Below the pieces are notes generated by a model. It did no database searches, was not told the DNA's origin, and saw nothing but the letters and a program-made list of their open reading frames with translations. This document shows positions 46,828-59,500 of a stretch of DNA of 64,000 nucleotides, piece by piece (the first letter of the stretch is position 1; the number at the start of each line of letters is the position of its first letter). The stretch is from Crotalaria pallida (Eukaryota > Streptophyta > Magnoliopsida > Fabales > Fabaceae), in assembly GCA_037953625.1 (NCBI GenBank), contig CM075649.1, positions 118,727,290 through 118,791,289 on the forward strand. The letters are read 5' to 3'. Both the position numbers and the translations under genes were made by a program.

Positions 46828-47697
46828 ATAATGGGAATGAATAAGGAAAAATGGATGTTGAGTTGAATAATGGAAATGGATGGAAAAATGAATAATGGAT
46901 ATGGAATTGATGAAATGTGTATGGTGTGCAATATGTGAATATATGTTTAAATGCTATTTGTGCTTGACCTAATGGGTTGTTATGTCTAGTTAGAAACTGC
47001 TTTCTATTTCATGTGCAATGCTCACTCCCTTACAGTTTCAGGTACGGAGATTGAGTTTGCACAGCCCCCGCCCGAGCAGGAGTACTTTCCCTCACAGGGA
47101 GAGTAGGGTGATATGGGTTGTAGATTATAGCATGGGCCGAAGCCTCTCATATTATTCTGATGTAAATTTAATATATATATTTTGAATGAGGCTTAAGATG
47201 TTTTGTTCGGCTAAAGTTATATATTTTGGTTAGGTCACTCAAAACTTAGTAGTTTCCGCTAGTACTCTGATTAATTAATATACTCTGATGTATTTGGAGC
47301 CCGTGGGGCCTTAGTATGATTTATATATGTAATTTGAAGCCCTTCTGGCTACTGATTGTTTTAATTAAAATTGTTCATCACAGGTTGAATTTTGGATTAG
47401 CCCGAAAAACAAACAAAACTCCGTCCGTGTGACGGTTGATTTTAATATAATAAAAATGAATTTTTAAGTCCGTATTTTAATGTAAGGGGAATTAAGGGTA
47501 AATAATCTTAGGGTGTTACAATATGGTATCAGAGCAGTTTCCCTCGGCCTTTGGAGTATGAACTCACTACTCCTATGGTTACTCACCGAGCGAGTAACCC
47601 AAGTACTTAGTTTAGTGACTAAGTGAAGTTGTAGGATGTTAGTAGTTTTATTTAATTTTTCTATCATTAACTGGTTTCCCCTCCATGACTCAACAGC

Positions 47698-48783
47698 ATG
47701 GCAGGGAGACGGGCTAATAATGATAGGATTGCTGCAATTCTCGAAACTCTGGTTCAATTGCAGCAGAACCAAGCCCAAGTTCAGCAGCAGAATCAAACCC
47801 AGAACATTGTTGTAGCTGCAGCAGCACTTCAGCCTCCTCCACCACCACCAGTGGAGATTGACTGGATGGGCCGCTTTAGAAAAAGCGATCCACCGAAGTT
47901 TGAAGGGGGTTACAATCCCGATGGAGCTCAAAGATGGCTCCAGGAGATGGAGAAGGTGTTTCGCTCACTGCAGCCACCGGGTGATCAGTATATGCGATTA
48001 GTGGAGTATGTTCTGATGGGTGAGGCGGAACATTGGTGGGACCAACAGAGGAGAGGTCTGGAAGCAGCTAATGAGCTTATTTCATGGGATCTTTTCAAGA
48101 CCCGTTTTCTGGGAAAGTACTTCCCGGAAAAGGTAAGGAGGGAGAAGGAAGTGGCTTTTCTTGAGCTGAAGCAAGGGAGCCTCAGTGTTGGAGAATATGC
48201 AGCTCAGTTTGAGGATCTCATCCGTTATTCTGGTAGCTATCGGGATGCTGATGAGCGCACTAAGTGTATCAAGTTTGAGGCTGGTCTCAATCCCAAGATC
48301 AGAACTGTCTTTGTCTATCAGGGAATCTCTAATCTCTCTCAACTAGTGAACATGACCAGTGCTTACGAAGATTCTCTCAAGCAGGAACAAGCGGGGGAGC
48401 GAAGCAGGGCATCTCAGAGATTGCCTGGTCCTATTAGGGGCAAGGGACCGATTCAGAAGTCTGGTCCATACACTCATTCCGGGGTCACGTTTCATAAGGA
48501 ATCCGGACCAACAGTGAATGCTTATGGTCCAATACCAACTTGTCAGCACTGCGGCAGGATGCATAGGGGAGTGTGCTGGACATTGGGTCGAAAGGAGGGG
48601 TTATGCTTTCACTGTGGACAACCCGGACATTTTGCTTCAAATTGTCCGAAGAACACAATGAAGAAGGAGATTAATGCTACTAAGGCACAGAGGGTCCGTG
48701 GTGGTCCATCATTGCAGAAAGGGAAGTTATTCACCGCCGAGGGTGACGAGGTGGAACCAGCTGATATGGTCGCAGGTAACTAA
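47698..48783 (+). CDS. gag: Chromovirus-type Gag of element Z, 361 aa
   Basis: Structural protein for packaging element RNA. The N-terminus MAGRRANNDRIAAILETLVQ is followed by a Gln-rich stretch and PPPPPP. The Gag core covers about residues 58-225 (FRKSDPPKFEGGYNPDGAQR, AEHWWDQQRRGL, FLGKYFPEKVRREKE, ELKQGSLSVGEYAAQFEDLI). Near the C-terminus a Cys/His motif (CQHCGRMHRGVCW) precedes a canonical CCHC knuckle, C303-C316 (CFHCGQPGHFASNC). The frame ends soon after with TAA, before any protease motif, and no frame for protease or polymerase follows. It is homologous to the Gag of Y and, more distantly, of X. Intact and flanked by near-identical LTRs, it may still be expressed. Confidence 0.95.
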   Translation: MAGRRANNDRIAAILETLVQLQQNQAQVQQQNQTQNIVVAAAALQPPPPPPVEIDWMGRFRKSDPPKFEGGYNPDGAQRWLQEMEKVFRSLQPPGDQYMRLVEYVLMGEAEHWWDQQRRGLEAANELISWDLFKTRFLGKYFPEKVRREKEVAFLELKQGSLSVGEYAAQFEDLIRYSGSYRDADERTKCIKFEAGLNPKIRTVFVYQGISNLSQLVNMTSAYEDSLKQEQAGERSRASQRLPGPIRGKGPIQKSGPYTHSGVTFHKESGPTVNAYGPIPTCQHCGRMHRGVCWTLGRKEGLCFHCGQPGHFASNCPKNTMKKEINATKAQRVRGGPSLQKGKLFTAEGDEVEPADMVAGN

Positions 48784-50161
48784 TGTTTGCCAAGTCCATG
48801 CGTAATGTTTCTAAGTTCGATTGTGGGGTAGTTAGTTTTCCCTTCTGTTAGCTAAATAGGGAGTTAATGGTGTTTTAGAGTCGAAATGTTTAAAACGTAT
48901 TGCCTACCTGCCTTCCCAAATTCAAATCTTGTTCTTATAGAGAACGTATGAAAGACCTTATAAGGAATTCTTCATTTTGAAAATTCTGGTATCAAGTAAG
49001 CAATATTATGTTGTGATGTTGTTATTTGATGTAATGTAAGGTTAGAATTGATCACTCTAATCCATGCATTTGTTAAATGATGACATTACGGATAAAACCC
49101 GACAGTGATGTGTTGTTGGTAGACGTGAGGATGGGATTGATCACCTCAATTCTTGCATCTATCAATAAATGCTATCATTGTAACCTTTAAAGTGAAAGTA
49201 GACAACCTTACCCCGAAACATTCGTTCAAAAGCTTCATATATAGTTAGAGAGTAGATGGGAAATAGTTCTAAAGAAAAGAAATCTTGGTATATGCTACTT
49301 GTTCCAAAGTAGAATAGCTAAGTGCTAATCCCTTGGATGAGTTAAGACAGCTCTCCAGAAGTTATTCTTAACCATCATATCAACTAAACCGATCTTGAAG
49401 CAATTTGACAGTTGCTTCGAATCTTTTCCCGGTTCTTAGATAACCACTCATAAGAATAGCCGGTTGTGTCAAATTAGTAAATCCCTGCGTTAAGACCAAA
49501 CAATCTTGATAATTGACCCAGCCAACGGCAAGTTGACGTACCCTTCACCTTTGGTAGTTGGGTAAATCTTGGAACTAATGTGGACTTCTTCCTTCTTATT
49601 CTTTTTAATCGATTAATGGAAGAAGTTGATTGTGGGGCATTTAGTAGGAATTGTGTCTGCTCTAATCAACTAAGCATTGGGGTGCTTCTTGTTCAGGAAT
49701 GGCTGTGTCTTGAAAAGCTTTAAATCCTATCGGTGCTAGTCAATCCTTATGAGAGAAACTTTAAGGCGTTATACTTTATACGAATCTTCGTATGCCATGA
49801 TTTCAGGACACCTTTTTCAAGAAAAGATTCTAAAACTATTCCGGAAATGCTAAATATTTCGAGTTTTCCCGTATCTAGCTAATGCAACTCCTATCTTACA
49901 TCTATCCGAAGGACGATCGGAAGCGGACTCACCCGATCCCATATCCTTTAGCATGGAGGTAATTGGGTATGTTGATGCCAAGTGGGGGAGCGCTTCCTAC
50001 CCTAATTTAAATTCTGTATAGGTAAGGGCAAATCGAAAGACTGACAGAAGAAACCAAAGGGGATTAAAGATAGGAATCACAAGTCCTACCACCGGGGTGA
50101 TTCTCCATTTACTGAACCTAACAGAATTTCGGGGACGAAATTCCAATAAGTGGGGGAGAAA
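48784..50161 (+). other. Z post-gag non-coding interior with internal polypurine-like motif and terminal tract
   Basis: No pol remnant on either strand. GGGTATGTTGATGCC then AAGTGGGGGAG (49965-49990) also occurs, reverse-oriented, twice in Y. The end has the chromovirus 3' string TTTCGGGGACGAAATTCC (about 50128-50145) and the polypurine tract (50149-50161). Confidence 0.85.
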
Positions 50162-53100
50162 TGTAACATCCCAAATTTTAAACCCAGATACAAATGAATT
50201 AATAATAATCTGGGATAACAGGGATAATATAAATAAAGCCATAAATAGGTATTAAAATAAGTGCACAAGCATTAGAAAAGATTAATAATAATAATAATAA
50301 TGAGTTAGGAAAGAAAGGAGCATTAAATTGGAATTTTGAACAGGCCAGAAAAATAGATAATTCGGTGTTAAAACATAATGTAGGTTAGAAAATCAAAATA
50401 AAAGATTTAAGACTCAAAACAAAATTTTCACCGTTGGATATGAAGATATGGTTTTTAGGAAGTTGCTCCTCAAATTTGAGCAAGATCCGACGGTGAACGA
50501 AACAGTTATGGCTGTTTTAAGTTTGGAGAAAATAGAAGGAAAATAGAAAAGTGAATCAGCAGTACCTGATCATTTCGCTTAAGCGAAAATATTTCGCTTA
50601 AGCGAAACTGACCCAGTAGCAACCTATGTGTTCTTCGCTTAAGCGAACGGATTTCGCTTAAGCGAAACCGTGATTCATCAGACCCTGAGTTACTGAGTTG
50701 TTTTCGCTCAAGCGAAATATGCTCGCCCAAGCGAGTGCTTGATTCGCTTAAGCGAAATGCTGTCGCTTAAGCGAAAACGGCTCGTACAAACCCTAAATCC
50801 CCAAATTGAGAATTTCGCTTAAGCGAAAAGGCTTTCGCTTAAGCGAAAATGGCACGATCGAAAACCCCAACTTACTGAACTGGATTCGCTTAAGCGAATA
50901 AATTTCGCTCAAGCGAAAATGGCCGAATCAGCTAATATTAGACGCGATCTGGACCGTCCGATTGGCATCTTCCCCAACCCCTTTTTAATCCCAGCCGTTC
51001 AGACGCCTTCTCTCTCTCATAAACTCACCTCCACCTTCATTCTTCATCATTCCACCACCATCAACGACAAAAACACTTCCCTCCTCCTCTCCTCCCTCCC
51101 ATTCGAATCCCCCTCCTCTCCCCACCAAGGCCAATCTCATTTCTTTCCTCCCTCAAGCTCAAGAACCATTATTCATCCTCATCCATCTTCATTGGTAAGT
51201 TTCATTGCACTCTCTCTCTCTCTAGGGCCATACGAATTTATCTCCCTTCCCTTCCATGGCATACGAATTTTGTGGCAATATTTAGCAAAATTAGGACTCA
51301 CTTGTGCTCTATTGTTTCATGGAGGTCAAGAATCTCTCTCTTTCATTCAATCCTTGGAGCTTTTGGATTTGGAGCTTAGGAACTAAAGCTTGGAGGATTT
51401 TTCCCCATTTCTCTTGGTTTGAGGTAACGGAGTGGTTATAGTGAGCTTGCCTTGTTCTAGGGAGTAGGTTCTAGTTAGTATATAATACTTGTTAGGGTTA
51501 TGTGTTAGGGGAGAAAATTATATTATAATTCCCTAGGTTATTAAATATGAAATTTTGAATTAATTAAATATTGATTGGATGTTAAGATTAGTAAAAAGAA
51601 ACCCAATAATATGCCAATTAATTATTTGATAAACGGAGCTTGAATAGGAATTAAATGGAATTTCATGAGGAATTGGGTATTGGGATAATGAAGTTGTCAT
51701 AAATGAATTTTGTGATTATTGATTCTATTTGCAAGGTTGTGGACAAAAGGGTAATTTCTTACGGTAACAAATATATGTAGGGGCTGTGGAATAAAATGAT
51801 ATAAAAAAAAGGGAATTGAAAATTACCATATGTGATGAAGGTGTGTGGTTGTAATTAAATGTTAAAATGAGGATAAATGTTAAGTATTAATAATAGTATA
51901 CCGAGGTAATGTTTTATGAATTGAATTGGGAATATGGGAAAAAGAAATAATTAATTATGTGTAACTGAAAGTGAAGGGTGATATATGTAAATTAAAAATG
52001 AAGGGCAATGTAAATGTTTGGAAATAAAATGGAACACAATGTGCATGAGATTGATGGATGAGAAAGGAAATGAATAAAGGCATGGTATGAATGATTATGT
52101 ATTGTCTTGTGGCTTTTTGTGATCAAATGTGATATAATGGGTGGACCAAGGAAGTGAATAAATTATAGCCTCTGAGTTGAGGTGCCAAATATTGAGTAAA
52201 TGTATGTGTTATAACTGTTTATGACTAGAATGATTAGGTGTTGAATGTGTGATGTGGAATTTAAATATGATATAACTGTTTATGTGATGATAGGATGGCA
52301 TGTATGGCCTCTGATATGAGGGGCACAAAATGGATTAAAGGGAAGTGTTGACCTCTGACCTGAGGGACACAAGATTGAAAGAATGTTATGGAGTGTTGAC
52401 CTCTGACCTGAGGGACACGATATGGATTAAAAGGAATGGGTGTTGACCTCTGACCTGATGGACACCGGATTAATTAATGAATTGGGTGTTGACCTCTGAC
52501 CTGGGGGACACCGGATAAAATGTGTATAGGTGTGTGGACCTCTGACCTGAGAGACACACCGTGAATTAAGGGATTGAAGTGTTGACCTCTGACCTGAGGG
52601 ACACGAAATGGATTCTAATAAATGGGTGTTGACCTCTGACCTGAGGGACACATAATGGGAATGAATAAGGAAAAATGGATGTTGAGTTGAATAATGGAAA
52701 TGGATGGAAATATGAATAATGGATATGGAATTGATGAAATGTGTATGGTGTGCAATATGTGAATATATGTTTAAATGCTATTTGTGCTTGACCTAATGGG
52801 TTGTTATGTCTAGTTAGAAACTGCTTTCTATTTCATGTGCAATGCTCACTCCCTTACAGTTTCAGGTACGGAGATTGAGTTTGCACAGCCCCCGCCCGAG
52901 CAGGAGTACTTTCCCTCACAGGGAGAGTAGGGTGATATGGGTTGTAGATTATAGCATGGGCCGAAGCCTCTCATATTATTCTGATGTAAATTTAATATAT
53001 ATATTTTGAATGAGGCTTAAGATGTTTTGTTCGGCTAAAGTTATATATTTTGGTTAGGTCACTCAAAACATAGTAGTTTCCGCTGGTACTCTGATTAATT

Positions 53101-53344
53101 AATATACTCTGATGTATTTGGAGCCCGTGGGGCCTTAGTATGATTTATATATGTAATTTGAAGCCCTGCTGGCTACTGGTTGTTTTAATTAAAATTGTTC
53201 ATCACAGGTTGAATTTTGGATTAGCCCGAAAAACAAACAAAACTCCGTCCGTGTGACGGTTGATTTTAATATAATAAAAATGAATTTTTAAGTCCGTATT
53301 TTAATGTAAGGGGAATTAAGGGTAAATAATCTTAGGGTGTTACA
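50162..53344 (+). repeat. Z 3' LTR, 3183 bp
   Basis: Near-identical to the 5' LTR, with one extra 19-bp palindrome unit at the start of the array (50572-50918) and a few base changes. The hairpin array (about 52304-52651) is preserved. The frame 50919-51386 is the longer version of the unsupported LTR open frame. Confidence 0.94.
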
Positions 53345-53349
53345 AGATC

Positions 53350-53447
53350 CCTTTTCAACACTCATTTAACCTTGTTATTATTATTACTATTATTTTAATC
53401 GCGCTATTTTTCTAATTATACTTGGGATTAAAATTTGGGATGTTACA
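53350..53447 (-). repeat. Y 3' LTR, second part
   Basis: 98 bp after the agatc duplication, matching 59448-59545 and ending in TGTTACA. Confidence 0.92.
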
Positions 53448-55298
53448 ATTCTCCCCCATTTACTGGAATTTCGTCCCCGAAATTCCGTTCAAGTCCTTAA
53501 ATGGAGAGTCATCCCATTAGACAGAGTTTTTAACTATGGTCTTTACGACCCTTCGGTTTCGTTCTCCCACTTAGGATACTTCTAGGTCCATACTCCTGGA
53601 CGCCTTCAGGCTTACGCTAGAACATTCTACTTCTTGTTCTCGCCCGGCTTTCCCTTTCGTTCCCATCTTTTACTTAGATAAGATTTTAGTTTGATTACTA
53701 AGTTCTCCCCCACTTGGCATTGACATACCGGGTTATATCAACGACAGGAAGCAGAGAATTGAATGCGTCAAATCCTGATCGTCCTTCCTACAACTTTCCA
53801 TGAAGAATGTAAGGATTTGACGACGAAAGGAAGTGCAATCTTTCTAATTCCACGAGGAGTTTGTGCTTTCGCTTTAAGAAAAATAGCCTAAGATCATGCG
53901 ATCCAAAGATTTTTTTTTTCAAAATGTAGCAGCTTATGGCTAGAAATTTCCCGGAACCAGATCGAATAATTAAGACTGGAACTCCCGGAACGATGAATAT
54001 TCTAGGATAAGAAACAAGGAGAAGATCGTAAATTCACAATGTTTACTAGATTGGAGCGCGAAATCTTTGATCCGTGATCAAAAATCGCTACTTCGAGGTC
54101 ATGTCAAACCAAGAAGAATGAGGAGGAAGGGATCTAATAGCACAAATTGGGGTACTAATTAAGGCTTTCAGATTTACTATTAAATTCTTAAATGATTTCC
54201 GATGGTCAAAGGTTGGAGGTTGGCAAGCATTCTTGACGTTTGAACATTCTATTAAACACTATTTTAGACCAATGACACTCAAGACATACCTTGGGTGTAT
54301 GTCAGCAATCCCTTACAACCCTCTTCACATTAGACCTTAAGGAAAGCTTGAATGAATTTGATACAGAACAAGAAAGCTAATGAAATTTGACCTTTCTATC
54401 ACCTTAAGACTTGCACTACTTTAGAAATCGAGAGTCGTGTTGGGTAGACAAGTTTGAGAAGATTGTGGTGTCTGACCACGTATGGTTTTCTCCATACTGT
54501 ATGGTGATTGGCGGGTCCAAGAGGGTCGCCAACATGACAAGAATCGGGTGGATACAGGCATTGGAGACGATAACATGATTAGATACATGTCAAGCAAGAA
54601 GATGAAGATCATCCCAAAGAATGCATTTTTACTAGATATTCATAGAAAAAGGCATTTCCTCCAGACTAATGGTTGATTTCGTCCATACTCCGGCACTTGT
54701 GAGTACCAACTTCGATTATTAGGGAAAGGTTCTTTCGGCTAAGCGTCCAGATTTAGTCAGCTAGGAGTAACAGATTCGACTATGGTTCCTTACTCCCCCA
54801 CTTGGCATTAACATACCGCGTTACATCAATGCCTAGGAGTAGGCTTAATCGATAATAATAATCGGGTACGGGAGTTCTCGACCATTGTTCACGATCGGAA
54901 GTTACGAGGGGTTGACTACCTATAGGCGATCTTTGAGTTTGTAATAAGTTCCTATGGGTTTTTGTTCGATTCTCACGAGGTGACTACATTTACCACTCTA
55001 CCCCTAACATATACGAGCTTAATGTCTCTACATTTCGCTTTAATCTCAGGTTCCTTTCCTAATCCTATGCAAAGAGTTCGGAAGGAACTCTACTTGGGTT
55101 AATTCTATCCCGCTTAGAAAATCTATCGCTCTTAAGAATTATTAAGTTGATTAGTTCGATTTTTATTCAGAACGTGTCAATGACATCGATCCCTTTTAAA
55201 TTATACTAAGCGTAGACATTTTAAATAAACCATTGGTACATTATTAACATAAAAAGTACCTTGGACCAGTTTATTTGCTCCTTCTAGCCTTTCGTGCG
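53448..55298 (-). other. Y post-gag non-coding interior
   Basis: About 1.85 kb without pol. It contains the polypurine tract next to the LTR (53448-53458). Two copies of the internal motif are read on the plus strand as CTCCCCCACTTGGCATTRAC: 53705-53729 and 54793-54817. Open frames at 54421-54612 and 54482-54676 have no recognisable domain. Confidence 0.85.
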
Positions 55299-56303
55299 TT
55301 AACCGAGACCGTCTCCTTTCTCCTGGGTGTTCATAGGACATTTTGCAGCACGGTGTCCAGATTGTCCACAGTGGAAACAAAGACCTTCCCGCCTATGCTG
55401 CCTAAACATCCAACACTTACGGTTATGGAACTTTCCACAATGTGGACATGGTGGCCTAGTTCTCGGGGCATCCATATTCAGGTTTGCAGCATCTGGAGCC
55501 ACGGCTTCGGCGCAAATGTTAGTGTATGGATCTGATTCCTGGGCCAGTTCCTTGCCTTTGCTGGAACCTTCTGACCCATGTATTATCTTGTTCCGATCTG
55601 CATCCGCCTTCCTCTTGAGCCCTTTCTCATAAGTGCTCGCCACATTGACCAGATGAGAGAGATCTGAAATATTCTAGTATTCGAAAGCAAGTCGAATATC
55701 CTCCCGGAGACCAGATTCAAACTTTATGCATTTAGCTCGCTCATCTGCATCTTTGTAACCACTGGAGTACCGAATCAAATCCTCGAATTGTGCCGCATAT
55801 TCACCAACACTCAGACTCCCCTGTTCCATTTTAAGAAACAGTAGATCCTTTTCCCTTCTAACATCCTCAGGAAAATACTTCCCAAGGAAGCGGGTCTTAA
55901 ATAGATCCCAAGTGATCATCTAATTGGCTGCTTCTAAACTCCTTCTCTGATGCTCCCACCAATATTCTGCTTCTCCACTGAGCATGTAAGTTGCCAAGGG
56001 GACTTTCTGCTCAACGGGTGGCGACATTGTGCGAAAAATCTTCTCCAATTCTTGAAGCCATCCCTGAGCTCCATCCGGATTATAACCTCCTTCGAACCTA
56101 GGCGGACCGTTTTTCCTAAATTGTGCCAGCCAATCAATTTCGACTAGGGCTGAACGTGCCTGGGCATATTGATTTACTGCTGCTACCGCTGCTGCAGCTG
56201 CATTTGCAGCAGCAGTAACTGCTTCCGCCTGATTCTGGTTCTGCTGAACTAAATTTTCCAGAATATGGGCAATCCTGTCATTATCAGCACGCCTTCGTGC
56301 CAT
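55299..56303 (-). pseudogene. gag: Y Gag with two in-frame stops
   Basis: The ATG at 56303 opens MARRRADNDRIAHILENLVQ, with an Ala-rich stretch where Z has Gln. The Gag core follows (FRKNGPPRFEGGYNPDGAQG, AEYWWEHQRRSL). TAG at 55920-55922 and TAG at 55674-55676 interrupt it, both in the same frame, and the sequence continues homologous to Z on each side (FLGKYFPEDVRREKD, SVGEYAAQFEDLI; then the linker). The C-terminus has CPHCGKFHNRKCW and the CCHC knuckle CFHCGQSGHRAAKC, then the frame ends. Relationship to Z Gag is close throughout. No protease follows. Confidence 0.93.
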
Positions 56304-56524
56304 GAGGTCTGATTCTGAAAACAAGACAAGTTTAGGCACATATATATATACATACATATATATATATAGGAATGAGTGCTTACTCAACTAAGCATACTTA
56401 CCTATATACATCTATATTTATCCATTTAATTAGTTAACATAAGACTTGACTCTATCTATTGGTTACTCGCTTGTTGAGTAAACCACAGGAGTTATGAGTT
56501 CAAACTCCAAAGGCCGAGGAAAAA

Positions 56525-56538
56525 CTGCTCTGATACCA
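56525..56538 (-). other. Y primer binding site (initiator tRNA-Met)
   Basis: The minus strand reads TGGTATCAGAGCAG, three bases from the 5' LTR. Confidence 0.9.
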
Positions 56539-56541
56539 TAA

Positions 56542-59500
56542 TGTAACACCCTCACAATTATTTAGTTAAATTAGGATTTTATAAAAATGGTAATTGAAAA
56601 TTTATTTTTAAATTAAAATAGTTAAGAATATTTTTCCGGAAAAACGGACAGAGTTTCCTCTGTTTTTCGGACTTTCCCAAAATTTTCAATTTTGTACCTG
56701 CTTAACTTGTTCAGTCCAGCAAACTTTAAAAACATAAAACGTTTAAATATTAACCAGAAACAGATCCTAATGCCCGGAATATCACAAATAGGGGCATACA
56801 ACTAATACATATTTTTAATTTACAAAATAGTAGTTTTTAACATATCTAAAACTGTAGTCCACTCATAAATAATAAACAGATACTCCACGTAGTGGAGGTT
56901 CAACCTGCTCGGCCAGAAACTGTGTAAGCTCCCAGCTCAACCTGAAAAATGGTTGTAAGGGTGAGCTTTACACATGAAGTAGAAAGTAGTTCCTAACTAA
57001 ACATAATGACCTACTAAGTCAAACACATTTAGCACGTAACACATATTTTCAATCATCAAGCCAAGCATGCATCACACACAAACAAGAGTTCCCTTAACCA
57101 CTCTTGAACCCATATCCTTCACTCTTTTATCTTATTCATGTCCTGTTGATTCTCTTTTTTCTCACTCACATCCTATTATCTTTCAATATTGCATTCATTC
57201 ATTATTTCTTCCTTTTATATTTTTCTCGTTTACTTCTCTTTCTTTCTTTTTAATCTTTCTTTACTTCTTTCTTTTTATTAATTTGGCTACAGGGTCTCAC
57301 GACCAGGCCCACCGACCTAACCTGCACCAAATATTTCCTTTATCATCTATCCACAGGGTCTAACAACCAGATTCATATGACCTAACCTATGTCACAGGGT
57401 CTCACGACCAGATCTTTCGACCTAACCTGCGCCATAGGGTCTCACGACCAGATCATACTATCTAACCTGTGTTGGCCACAGGGTCTTACGACCAGATCCC
57501 ACGATCTAACCTGCGTTGGCCCATTCTTTTATTAGTCTTTTATCAATTGGCCACAGGGTCTTACGACCAGGTTCTCCCGACCTAACCTGTGACAGGTATC
57601 CTTTTATTATTCTCATCCTCATTTAATTTATCTTATTTAGTTATTCTTTTCATTTATTATCTTTTCTCTTCTTTAATTTCTTTATAATTTTCCTTTTCTC
57701 TTTTGCCTTTCATAATTAACTTGTTATCTCATTCGTCATTCAACACACATTTACCATACAAGCATACTCAACAATTTTCACATTTTATATTTTTAATTCC
57801 CTAAGTTTATGTCACGACATTTTTAACTCTTTCTATTCCTTAGTTCTCATTCTAGTTTTTACATCTCATACATATATATACTTTCTTTTATTTATTATTT
57901 TACATCTCATACATACATACTTTCTAATATTTATTATTCAATTCATTACGTGATACACATTTAGGACACAAACATGACAATTCAACCACTTATATGATTC
58001 ACATATAACTCTTTAAATCAACCAGACATAAAAAATAATAATCATTCACAATTAACAACCAGAGTTCATATTCTTCAAGTAAACATACATGATAACATAT
58101 AGCGCTTAACCTGCATATTCAATCACCAACATCAATTTATAGTTCATTTCATTTACTTTCTTACTTTATATTTAATTTAAATTAATTACCCAATAATCAG
58201 TTATAAGCATACCCACATATTCTTAGCAAGTATTATATACTAATTAGAAAATACTCCCTAAAGCAAGGTAAAGAACCCCTTACCTCGATTGACGAAAATA
58301 AAGAAATAACCTCAACTTTGGGGCTTGCCGACGAGAATGAGCGGTGATCCGTGAAACTTTAGTGACCCGGGGTGATGAACGGATCCGTGGCGGTCAACAT
58401 CGATGGTGGCGGTGTGTTGGCAGTCGATATCGGCGAATGACGGTGAAGATCGGTGGAGAGAGAGACACGAATCTTAAGGGAGAGAGAGAGGGCTAAGGGC
58501 GGTGGTTGCTTGCTCGTGGTGGTTCGGTGGTTCTTTGGTTAGAGAAAATAAACAAATTAAAAGCCAAGGGAGAAAGGGACGTAGGAATTAGTGGAGTGGG
58601 CTATTGTGAACTCGGTTTTAGATTTGAGAAGCAAAGCTCCCTTCTCCTTGCTGCGTGCTGCGTCTTTCTTCCCTCTGTCTCAAGCGTTTTCATTTTCTTT
58701 AGATTTGTTTCATTTCTGGTGGGGGTACTTGGGCTTTAGTATACATAATTATATATTTATATAGTTACGGTGTGCAGTATAGTAGATTATTAGGAAATTA
58801 TATATTTTTTTATATTTTGTGTTTATTTGTGGGTCAATATGTGTAAGTATTTTGGATTATAACCAAAAGTTTGATGATCCCAAAAATAAAATATATTTAA
58901 GTACAACAATATTATATTTTTAATTACTCAAAACTGATTAAAAAATAATAAGTTTACTGATCCCTACATATGGCTATTGTGTAAGAAAAAGTATCGAAAT
59001 CCAAAAGTAAATATATTTTCTCAATTCTGATGTTAAACTTGATAAAATATCATATTTATAATTTTGAAATAGAAGATCATTATATATAATTTATACCGGT
59101 AATATATTAAAACCGGTCCAGAAGCTAAAAATAAAACAAAATCCGAACGCTATGAAAATTTACAGGGACGCTCAAAATATTAAATTAAACATATCTTCTT
59201 AAAGAAACTATTTATAAAAATGCCTCTAAGACTTGTCAGTTGAGCTCCCTGTTAAAATATTAATTAAATTTTTGAAAATCGTATGATAACATATTTACAT
59301 TTAATTTTGACTAGAAAACATATTTCAATTATAATGACGAAATCAAAATTTTATTACGGCACTCAAATCTTGAAAACATCATATTAAATCATTTAATTAT
59401 TTTATTATTAATTTTCTATTATTATACGTTTCTAACACTAAAAGATCCCTTTTCAACACTCATTTAACCTTGTTATTATTATTACTATTATTTTAATCGT

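Larger units (their letters stand above)
44351..47520 (+). repeat. Z 5' LTR, 3170 bp
   Basis: TGTAACATCCC to GGGTGTTACA. It contains the TTCGCTTAAGCGAA array (44762-45088), a GG|GTAAGT donor-like site (about 45363), the hairpin array (46480-46827) and CTCACTCCCTTACAG-TTTCAG|GT (47021-47043). The open frame 45089-45427 starts right after the palindrome array but differs in length in the 3' LTR, so I do not call it a gene. Confidence 0.94.
44351..53344 (+). mobile_element. Z: gag-only LTR element (TR-GAG type), intact Gag
   Basis: Target duplication agatc at 44346-44350 and 53345-53349, inside the Y LTR. LTRs 44351-47520 (3170 bp) and 50162-53344 (3183 bp) are near-identical. The primer site is TGGTATCAGAGCAG (47524-47537) and the polypurine tract AGTGGGGGAGAAA directly precedes 50162. 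The interior is 2.64 kb: an intact gag (47698-48783) and 1.4 kb of non-coding DNA, with no pol remnant. This is the youngest layer in the right half of the window. Confidence 0.95.
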
